DNA of 64,000 nucleotides from Tenuifilum sp. 4138str (lineage in GTDB: Bacteria; Bacteroidota; Bacteroidia; Bacteroidales; Tenuifilaceae), in contig NZ_JBGCUE010000005.1 of the NCBI RefSeq assembly GCF_041102575.1, positions 1 to 64,000 of the forward strand. The letters are read 5' to 3'. The position numbers and the translations under genes are program-made. This document shows, piece by piece, positions 57,521 through 64,000 of this stretch. Under the pieces are notes generated by a model. That model made no database searches, was not told the DNA's origin, and saw only the letters and a program-made list of their open reading frames with translations. Positions within the stretch are counted from its first letter, which is position 1; every line of letters begins with the position of its first letter.

Positions 57521-58565
57521 GTTGGCTAGCGCATCCCGACTTGGGTCGGGATGGTCGTGGAGTTCGAGTCGGATCACCCCGACCAAGGAGAAGAAGGAGG
57601 CAGTCAAGCCTCCTTTTTTCATTTCCTGCAGTTGGCTAGCGCATCCCGACTTGGGTCGGGATGGTCGTCCGTTCGAGTCGGATCACCCCGACCAAGAAAA
57701 ATAAGGAGGCAATCAAGCCTCCTTTTTCTTTTGTGATTTTATCTTCCTCATCCATTTCAGCCAAATTCAAGCATTGCAGTTCCCTAATGCGTTATATTTT
57801 GCCTTTCTCTTCAACCAACAACCATCAACTAACAACCATCAACTAATCAATCAGTTGGCTAGCGCATCCCGACTTGGGTCGGGATGGTCGTCCGTTCGAG
57901 TCGGATCACCCCGACCAAGGAGAAGAAGGAGGCAGTCAAGCCTCCTTTTTCTTTTATGAGTTTTTCTCCCTCATTCATTTCAGCCAAATCAAGCATTGCA
58001 GCTCCCTTAAGCGTTGTCTTTTCCCTCTCTCTTCAACCAACAACCATCAACTAACAACCATCAACTAATCATTCAGTTGGCTAGCGCATCCCGACTTGGG
58101 TCGGGATGGTCGTGGAGTTCGAGTCGGATCACCCCGACCAAGGAGAATAAGGAGGCAATCAAGCCTCCTTATTCTTTTGTGAGTTTTTCCCTCATCCATT
58201 TCAGCCAAATTCAAACATTGCAGTTCCCTAAAGCGTTGTATTTTGCCTCTCTCTTCAACCAACAACCATCAACCAACAACCATCAACTAATCATTCAGTT
58301 GGCTAGCGCATCCCGACTTTGTGTCGGGATGGTCGTGGAGTTCGAGTCGGATCACCCCGACCAAGAAGAAAAAGGAGGCAGTCATGCCTCCTTTTTCTTT
58401 TGTGAATATGCTTCCATCTTTCTTTTTAATGTATGCATGGCATTTCCTAAAGGCTTTGTTTTTGCATCTATCTTCAACCAGCAACTATCAACTAATCAAT
58501 CAGTTGACTAGCGCATCCCGACTTGGGTCGGGATGGTCGTCCGTTCGAGTCGGATCACCCCGACA
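57521..58565 (+). repeat. Array of tRNA-Pro 3' fragments, units 1-6
   Basis: Six truncated tRNA-Pro copies at 57521-57585, 57631-57694, 57854-57917, 58076-58140, 58298-58363 and 58503-58565. Each begins in the D loop (GTTGGCTAGCGCA; GTTGACTAGCGCA in unit 6) and keeps the variable region, T arm, acceptor 3' strand and, except unit 6, CCA. The anticodon stem-loop is replaced by TCCCGACTTGGGTCGGGA (loop altered in unit 5). Units 1, 4 and 5 carry GTGGAG in place of GTCCG, which destroys the T stem. Each is followed by a GGAGGC/GCCTCC terminator-like hairpin, and from unit 2 on by a diverged spacer with CAACCATCAACTA repeats. Unit length is 110 bp, then about 205-228 bp. Confidence 0.9.
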
Positions 58566-58730
58566 GGTGAAAAAGAGGAGGCAAAACAGCCTCCTTCTTT
58601 TTTTTCCATGCTGTTTTTTACACATCGTTTAGGGAGAACCGTGATGTATGCTTGCCAAATATCTTCCCTCGCTATTTTCATGACGGGTCAATTTCCACCA
58701 TCAACTATCAACTATCAACGAACAACGAAA

Positions 58731-59100
58731 TTGTTCGAGTCGGATCACCCCGACCAAGAAGAATAAGGAGGCAGTCATGCCTCCTTATTCTTTTCCATGC
58801 ATTTTTTTTACACATCGTTTAGGGTGAACTATGATGGATGTTTCCCAAATATTTTCCCTCGCTATTTTAATGACGGGTCAAATTTCAACCATCAACTATC
58901 AACTATCAACGAACAACGAAATTGTTCGAGTCGGATCACCCCGACCAAGAAGAATAAGGAGGCAGTCAAGCCTCCTTTTTCTTTTCCATGCAGTTTTTTA
59001 CACATCGTTTAGGTAGAACCGTAATGTATGCTTGCCAAATTTCTTCCCTCGCTATTTTCATGACGGGTCAACCATCAACTATCAACGAACAACCAACAAC
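58731..59100 (+). repeat. Array of tRNA-Pro 3' fragments, units 7-8
   Basis: Two shorter fragments at 58731-58755 and 58922-58947 keep only the T loop, acceptor 3' strand and CCA. Each is followed by the GGAGGC/GCCTCC hairpin and a spacer different from that of units 2-5 (containing TTTACACATCGTTTAGG and TGACGGGTCA). That spacer first appears behind unit 6. Spacers end in CAACTATCAACGAACAACGA-type simple repeats. The last spacer ends near 59100 without another tRNA fragment. Confidence 0.85.
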
Positions 59101-59113
59101 TAATACTTTTGGA

Positions 59114-59144
59114 TTTGGATATTTCTGAAAAAAAAATACATTTG
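59114..59144 (+). promoter_or_regulatory. Promoter of the 59.3-kb barrel gene
   Basis: TTTG (59114-59117), 19 bp, TACATTTG (59137-59144): consensus spacing. It implies a 5' leader of about 155 nt containing a CGATTTTG/CAAAATCG hairpin near 59182-59201. Confidence 0.65.
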
Positions 59145-59304
59145 TATAATCAGACAGGCGTATTGTTCAACTAGAGTTATGTCGATTTTGAAACCAAAAT
59201 CGTTTTGGTCAATTTTATTAGTGAGATTGATGAAAGCATAAACAAAAAATATTGAATTTATCATTTGTTAAAATTAATTGCTTGTAAAACAAAAATTTAG
59301 AAAT

Positions 59305-59916
59305 ATGAAGAAAGTGTTAATTTCTGTAATCCTATGTGCTTTCGCATTTTCTAGCGTAAAGGCTCAAAACATCACTGGAATGTATGCTAACCTAGGGAAT
59401 GGTTACATGTTTAACTCCAACCAGCCCGATTTTCATAAAAACTCCATTGGTAAATCCTTTAGCTTTGGCCTTTTTAATAGGTTTTCCATAAAAGGTGCTC
59501 AAAGTAGGCTTAACTACGATTTCTCACTCTGCAATTTTCACTACCAAAACGATACCGTAAGTGCAGTTGCCCTTCAAAACTTGCTTGGGGTTGATTTTTT
59601 GATTAATCCCTTTAGTAAGGGTAGCAATGATCAGGTAAACCTATTTATTGGCGTAGGAATTTATGGCCTTTTTCAGACTCGTTCCTTTGAGCCGGAATCG
59701 GGTATTGAGACTATAAACGATGGTTACGCAGGATATGCGGGTCTGGGTTTTAAGGTTAACTATGTTATCCCAATTCAAGACACGGAAAAGTCTGAATCGG
59801 CCTTTACCCTTGGTTTTGCCTTTCGGCCTAAGACCCTTTTGCTAAGTAAGGATGAAATACCCACATTTACAACGGCATCGTTTACCTTAGGTTTTGAGTT
59901 TGGCAGAAAACGATAG
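59305..59916 (+). CDS. Predicted outer-membrane beta-barrel protein
   Basis: 203-aa exported protein of unknown role. Signal peptide MKKVLISVILCAFAFSSVKA then QNITGMYANLGNGYMF. The mature part is built of alternating short beta strands, ends in an aromatic-rich strand (TLGFEFGRKR), and has the look of small Bacteroidota barrels. ATG 59305 is chosen as the start of the signal peptide; the TTG-opened frame extends 27 bp upstream. It lies isolated between the tRNA array and mobile element B. Confidence 0.75.
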   Translation: MKKVLISVILCAFAFSSVKAQNITGMYANLGNGYMFNSNQPDFHKNSIGKSFSFGLFNRFSIKGAQSRLNYDFSLCNFHYQNDTVSAVALQNLLGVDFLINPFSKGSNDQVNLFIGVGIYGLFQTRSFEPESGIETINDGYAGYAGLGFKVNYVIPIQDTEKSESAFTLGFAFRPKTLLLSKDEIPTFTTASFTLGFEFGRKR

Positions 59917-60021
59917 AATGGATTAACAAGGGGTATCACTGGTTTTCGCCTCTGGTATTTGTATCTAAGTATAATTATAGCTGATAGGCAGAGGCTTGTC
60001 AGCTTTTTTGTTATGCATACT

Positions 60022-61280
60022 TCAATATCGTTTAGTTAAGGTTATTTGTCATCCAGAGCGTAGCGAAGGATCTCTCATCGACCCCATGAGATGTATCACT
60101 TGCGCTCAACATGACAACCTTCTCATGAAACGAGCAATAGCAAGTATCACAGAGTTACACAATGTAACACGGTGTTACACAGAGCGTGTGACGTAATATT
60201 CACGAACAACGAGCAACGAATAACGAACAACGCTTCCTGCCCCGTAGGGGTGAAACATTTGCAACTCCATTGTCACCCCAAGCAAAGTCGAGGGATCTCG
60301 ATTTAAGATTAAGAACTCACTAGCTAGCACACGTCTTCAGACGCACAAATAAATCGCCCTGAAAGGGCAAATAACATTAGCCCTGGGTTTTAACCCAGGG
60401 TAATGAGGTATTCAAATTATTTTGCGATGCACGCAATGCATTTTCCATAGAACAATCCTGAAACGTTGCATCGCAAAAGAAAAATCATTACAAAGAATTA
60501 TTTACATGTTCTTTCTTGTCTTGATACAAGAAAGAACCAAAGAAGATCAAGGCTGAAAAGCCCGACCCGATGGGTACCCCGTGGGTGGAACTGCCACGCG
60601 ATACAATTCACCACGCCGTAGGCGTGGCTCATTTGGTATCGCTTACTAAGCCCACCGCCACGTTCCACCCACGACCCATTGCCGGGTCAGGCTTTTATGC
60701 CTCTGCCTGCATCTTCCGCTCCATTCCCTCTCAGGGAAAAGTGCTGGGGTGAGGTTGTATCCCACGAGCAACGAACAACGAGGAACTTACACGAATGACT
60801 TCATTTGTCATCCTGAGCATAGCGTAGGATCTCAAATCGACCCCATGAGATGTTTCGCTTGCGCTCAACATGACAATAGCTTCACGAACAACGAACAACG
60901 CTTCCCGCCCCGTAGGGGCGTAATATTTGTAAAACATTAGTATTCTTAAATCTGGAGCGATGCACACCATACATTTTCCAAAGAGCAAAGGGAAAGCGTT
61001 GCATCGCAAAAGAAAAGCATAGCAAAGAGCAGTCTCCAAAAACACAACAAGGGTTAAAGGGAAATAGATGCTTCGGCTAGCTCAGCATGACAATGGAGCA
61101 GAAGGGAAGGTAGGGTTTTTGTCACCCCAAGCAAAGTCGAAGGATCTCATCAAAGGACTGAAGAGAAAGGAGCAAAGAGATGCTTCGGCAAAGTCTATCC
61201 CTATAAATCAGGACTCAGCACGACAGCGTGATGTTTCGCTTGTACTCAACATAACAAATAACCTTAACTAAAAGACATTG
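60022..61280 (-). mobile_element. Non-coding TIR element, copy B
   Basis: A 1259-bp diverged copy of the element at 16631-17833, in inverted orientation. Its ends form a 30-bp inverted repeat with 3 mismatches (60023-60052 against 61251-61280), sharing the core TTTAGTTAAGGTTATTTGT. Outside lie ATGCATACT (60013-60021) and ATACATATT (61281-61289), 7 of 9 identical, a decayed target duplication. Module order equals copy A read backwards: CCCTGGG/CCCAGGG box near 60390, GCGATGCA hairpins at 60424-60474 and 60957-61007, a 12-bp stem at 60509-60538, and the long hairpin at 60556-60696. Some modules are swapped: A's CCTCTCC-type hairpins are replaced by TCATGTTGAGC boxes. No transposase is present. 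Confidence 0.83.
60556..60696. other. Long structured hairpin inside element B
   Basis: Counterpart of 17211-17351. AAAAGCCCGACCCG... pairs with ...CGGGTCAGGCTTTT, and the inner GTGGGTGGAAC, GCGATA and CACGCC stems are all kept. The inner stem is one pair longer than in copy A because a G-G mismatch there is a T-A pair here. Loops differ between copies while stems are retained. Confidence 0.65.
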
Positions 61281-61406
61281 ATACATATTTTTAAAATCCT
61301 TTATACTCTAAAGCTCATAGCCTAAAAAATAATAACTATCTTTATTCATCAAAAAATATTGTTTAAAATCAATTTAAATAATTGTTTAGGCATTGCAAAT
61401 TATTAG

Positions 61407-61414
61407 TATTTTTG
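61407..61414 (+). promoter_or_regulatory. -7 element of trxB
   Basis: TATTTTTG (61407-61414); a TTG lies 22 bp upstream at 61382-61384. 42 bp before the trxB ATG. Confidence 0.5.
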
Positions 61415-61456
61415 CATCAAATTGAAATATCTAAATTAATAAATATATATATAGCT

Positions 61457-62452
61457 ATGGCGATATTTAAATCACTAAACACCGATGATGCTAAGGAATC
61501 AGCAGGCAAGGAACTGCCTGTTGAGAATGTGCGGGTTCTAATTCTTGGTTCAGGGCCTGCAGGCTATACTGCTGCAATATATGCAGCAAGAGCCAACCTC
61601 AAGCCTGTTCTATACGAGGGTATCCAGCCCGGCGGACAGCTAACTACCACAACTGAAATTGAGAATTTCCCCGGTTACCCCGAGGGTATTACAGGTACCG
61701 AAATGATGGAAGACCTCAAAAAGCAGGCAATGCGTTTTGGTACCGATGTGAGGTTTGGTATAGCAACTTCCACCGATCTGTCCAAGCAACCCTACAGGGT
61801 TGTTATAGATGATGAGAAGGTAATTGAAACCGATGCTCTAATCATTGCAACAGGAGCAACAGCAAAGTACCTTGGTCTTGAATCGGAAGAAAAGTTCAAG
61901 GGTATGGGGGTTTCGGCTTGTGCCACATGCGATGGTTTCTTTTACCGTGGGAAGGACGTTGCTGTAGTTGGGGGTGGCGATACGGCCTGTGAAGAGGCTA
62001 CCTACCTGGCTGGACTGTGTAACAAGGTTTACATGATTGTCCGTAAACCCTTCCTAAGAGCATCAAAGGCAATGCAGGATAGGGTATTCAACACACCCAA
62101 CATCACCGTTATGTTTGAGCACGTAACAAAAGAGATTGTGGGTGACCAAAGTGGGGTAAACGGAGTAATACTTACCAACACAAAAACCGGCGAGGATGTA
62201 AAAATTGATATTTCCGGATTTTTCTTAGCCATTGGCCATCACCCTAACTCCGATATCTTCAAACCTTGGATCGAGACCGATGAAGTTGGTTATATAAAAA
62301 CTGTTCCTGGAACATCTAAAACCAATCTGCCAGGCGTTTTTGCCTGCGGTGATGTTCAGGATCCGCATTACCGTCAAGCTATTACTGCTGCCGGTTCGGG
62401 TTGCATGGCTGCCATTGATGCTGAACGGTATCTTGGGGAGCGAAACTTTTAA
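61457..62452 (+). CDS. trxB: Thioredoxin reductase
   Basis: About 331 aa; NADPH-dependent flavoenzyme that reduces thioredoxin. FAD motif LILGSGPAGYTAAIYAARA, redox-active CATC (VSACATCDGFFYRG), NADPH motif VVGGGDTACEEA, and C-terminal FAD block GVFACGDVQDPHYRQAITAAGSG. A 20-25-aa extension precedes the FAD motif. ATG 61457 is chosen: the frame upstream runs across the promoter. It converges on the next gene at a shared terminator. No thioredoxin gene is in the window. Confidence 0.95.
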   Translation: MAIFKSLNTDDAKESAGKELPVENVRVLILGSGPAGYTAAIYAARANLKPVLYEGIQPGGQLTTTTEIENFPGYPEGITGTEMMEDLKKQAMRFGTDVRFGIATSTDLSKQPYRVVIDDEKVIETDALIIATGATAKYLGLESEEKFKGMGVSACATCDGFFYRGKDVAVVGGGDTACEEATYLAGLCNKVYMIVRKPFLRASKAMQDRVFNTPNITVMFEHVTKEIVGDQSGVNGVILTNTKTGEDVKIDISGFFLAIGHHPNSDIFKPWIETDEVGYIKTVPGTSKTNLPGVFACGDVQDPHYRQAITAAGSGCMAAIDAERYLGERNF

Positions 62453-62475
62453 TGCCTCTCTGATTTCAATAAAAA

Positions 62476-62506
62476 CAAAAACCCCGTTAAAACGGGGTTT
62501 TGTTTT
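62476..62506. terminator. Bidirectional terminator trxB / SPT-like gene
   Basis: AAAACCCCGTT (62478-62488), AA loop, AACGGGGTTTT (62491-62501), A/T-rich on both sides. Confidence 0.88.
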
Positions 62507-62522
62507 GAATATCTGTTTACTA

Positions 62523-63761
62523 CTATATCTGAGCAATCTTTTCCTTATCGTACTTTCCTGCCAGCAGTTTTCCCCTTACGGCTGCAAAGGCGTTTATTGT
62601 TTCCTTAACATCGTCCAGGGTATGTACGGCCGTAGGTATAAGTCGGAGCAGGATTTGTCCTTTTGGAATCACAGGGTAAACCACCATGGAGCAGAAAATG
62701 CCATAGTTCTCACGCAAATCGTAAACCATGTTTGCTGCTTCGGGTATTCCACCTTTCATGTAAACGGGGGTTACTGGCGATTCAGTTTTGCCTATATCAA
62801 ATCCCATTTCCTTTAATCCCGTTTGAAGCGCATTGACAACCTTCCAAAGGTTTTCCTTGAGCTCTGGTTGGGTTTGTAGCAGTTCCAAACGCTTAAGTGC
62901 ACCAAATACCATAGGCATGGGTAACGACTTAGCAAAGATTTGCGAACGCATGTTGTAGGCTAGGTAGCGTATTACTTTTTCATTCGATGCTACAAAACCA
63001 CCAATGCCTGCCATGCTTTTGGCAAAAGTTGCAAAGTAAAGGTCAATATCGTCCTGCACGCCAAAGTGTTCTGGGGTACCGGCACCTGTTTTACCCATGG
63101 TTCCAAAACCATGTGCATCGTCAACCAGAATGCGGAAGTTAAACTCCTTCTTCATGTCAACAATAGCCTTAAGATTACCAAGGTCACCGGCCATTCCAAA
63201 TACGCCTTCGGTAATCAGGAGAATTCCGCCACCGGTTTTCTCAGCGGTTTTGGTTGCATGCTGCAACATTTTGCGGCAGCTATCCATGTCGTTATGTTGG
63301 AATACAAACCGTTTACCTGGGAAAAGGCGAAGCCCATCAATAATACAAGCATGCGACTCGGAATCGTATACAACCACATCGTTACGGTTAAGCATGGTAT
63401 CAATAATGGAAACCATACCCTGGTAGCCGTAGTTTAGCAGGTAAGCTGATTCCTTGCCTACGAACTTTGCAAGTTTTTGCTCAAGTTCCTCGTGCTTGTT
63501 GGTTTGACCGCTCATCATGCGGGCTCCCATCGGGTACGCCATGCCATACTTTGCGGCAGCTTCAGCATCGGCTTTGCGAACTTCAGGGTGGTTGGCTAAA
63601 CCCAAGTAGTTGTTCAAGCTCCATGTTAAAACCTCTTTCCCACGGAAAATCATACGGGGTTTAATTTCGCCCTCAAGTTTTGGGAATGAAAAATAGCCAT
63701 GGCTATACTGCTGCCATTGGCCTATTGGGCCCATGTTGTTAATCTTATCAAAAATATCCAC
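62523..63761 (-). CDS. Probable serine palmitoyltransferase (AOS family)
   Basis: A 412-aa fold-type-I PLP enzyme of the alpha-oxoamine synthase family. It has the SLNNYLGLANHP start, the SESHACIIDGLRL block and LVDDAHGFGTMG. The Schiff-base lysine lies in ATFAKSMAGIGGF. Relatives are glycine C-acetyltransferase, AON synthase and serine palmitoyltransferase. The NMRSQIFAKSLPMPMV and ENYGIFCSMVVYPVIPKG blocks resemble the Bacteroides sphingolipid enzyme, which would condense serine with a fatty acyl thioester. The start is a GTG at 63761 (MDIFDKINNMGPIGQW). No biotin or threonine genes are adjacent. Confidence 0.8.
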   Translation of the reverse strand: MDIFDKINNMGPIGQWQQYSHGYFSFPKLEGEIKPRMIFRGKEVLTWSLNNYLGLANHPEVRKADAEAAAKYGMAYPMGARMMSGQTNKHEELEQKLAKFVGKESAYLLNYGYQGMVSIIDTMLNRNDVVVYDSESHACIIDGLRLFPGKRFVFQHNDMDSCRKMLQHATKTAEKTGGGILLITEGVFGMAGDLGNLKAIVDMKKEFNFRILVDDAHGFGTMGKTGAGTPEHFGVQDDIDLYFATFAKSMAGIGGFVASNEKVIRYLAYNMRSQIFAKSLPMPMVFGALKRLELLQTQPELKENLWKVVNALQTGLKEMGFDIGKTESPVTPVYMKGGIPEAANMVYDLRENYGIFCSMVVYPVIPKGQILLRLIPTAVHTLDDVKETINAFAAVRGKLLAGKYDKEKIAQI

Positions 63762-64000
63762 GGTTATAAAAAATTTTGGTTAGTAATTCGTTACCTCAAA
63801 TTCTCAGCAAATCTATACTAAATTTGCTCTCAATGCGTTTGTTGGTTATAAAATTTATTCACATCATTTGCTATTTATCTGTAATACTGTGCATTAACAA
63901 ATTTTATGATCGAATGGCATCAATTTTTTGGTCATGTAACTCCAAAAACATTAATTTTCACAAAGATTTTGAATAAATTTGCCTGCTTAAAACAAAGCAT

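Noticed and set aside
57399-58565. Reading the array as a CRISPR or as functional tandem tRNA genes
   Set aside because: Repeats are tRNA-derived, spacers are similar to each other rather than unique, and the copies lack the 5' acceptor strand and D stem.
57403-59016. Many overlapping open frames of 60-165 aa over the tRNA-Pro array
   Set aside because: They translate the tRNA fragments and hairpins (recurring SRITPTK and RVGSPRP words in several frames) and have no independent start signals.
59996-60196. Frame containing CHPERSEGSLIDPMR
   Set aside because: This is a widely seen translation artefact of the GTCATCCTGAGCG...GGATC dispersed repeat, not a protein.

Overview
The window reads as chromosomal DNA of a Bacteroidota bacterium, most likely Bacteroidales or a close relative. 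The reasons are: promoters of the TTTG-N19/21-TAnnTTTG type; almost no Shine-Dalgarno sequences; two type IX secretion genes (a SprA-plug homologue and porT); TamL; a six-subunit Na+-translocating NADH:quinone reductase; a GH97 glycosidase; and a PLP enzyme resembling Bacteroidota serine palmitoyltransferase. The gene content is mostly housekeeping, with three accessory non-coding zones.

Layout. 1-75: edge of a degenerate tRNA. 0.2-8 kb: folC (-), then PIN-PhoH, sixA-like, ppk, ppx and mtaB (+). Histidine phosphatase, polyphosphate kinase and exopolyphosphatase are consecutive, and ppk/ppx overlap. 8-10.4 kb (-): a caspase-fold lipoprotein and the T9SS plug protein. 10.5-16.4 kb: complete nqrABCDEF operon. 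16.6-17.8 kb: a 1.2-kb non-coding mobile element (copy A). 17.8-19.8 kb (-): a 90-aa unknown, a zinc metallopeptidase and an SDR. 20-33.8 kb: purL-ubiE-porT, a FAD dehydrogenase, trmH-like (-), tamL, class I aldolase, two Na+-coupled transporters and an HhH protein. 33.9-35.5 kb: rpsU-xerC/D-hpf. 35.6-48.6 kb: tRNA-Thr, Tyr, Gly, Thr, then tuf, tRNA-Trp, secE, nusG, rplKAJL and rpoBC. This is the ancient tRNA/tuf/ribosomal/RNA polymerase order shared with E. coli. 48.7-57.3 kb: DUF3467, GH97, CstA (-), M3 peptidase (-), phosphohexomutase, serine/threonine kinase. 57.4-59.1 kb: a tRNA-Pro gene followed by a tandem array of its own 3' fragments. 59.3 kb: an outer-membrane barrel. 60.0-61.3 kb: copy B of the mobile element, inverted. 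61.4-63.8 kb: trxB and, convergently, the serine-palmitoyltransferase-like gene.

The most unusual content is non-coding. (1) Two diverged copies, in opposite orientation, of a transposase-less element of about 1.2 kb. They have matching terminal inverted repeats, a perfect 10-bp target duplication at copy A and a decayed one at copy B, and an interior made of palindromic modules including a long structured hairpin. (2) A nine-member array starting at an intact tRNA-Pro(GGG). Eight truncated repeats keep the tRNA 3' end, CCA and terminator hairpin; in the six longer ones the anticodon stem-loop is exactly replaced by a TCCCG...CGGGA palindrome. (3) A similar replacement in an unrelated tRNA remnant at the left edge. 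Regulatory signals of note are a terminator-like attenuator between rplL and rpoB, and strong Shine-Dalgarno sequences in front of hpf and nusG. All calls come from reading the sequence; no database search was run.
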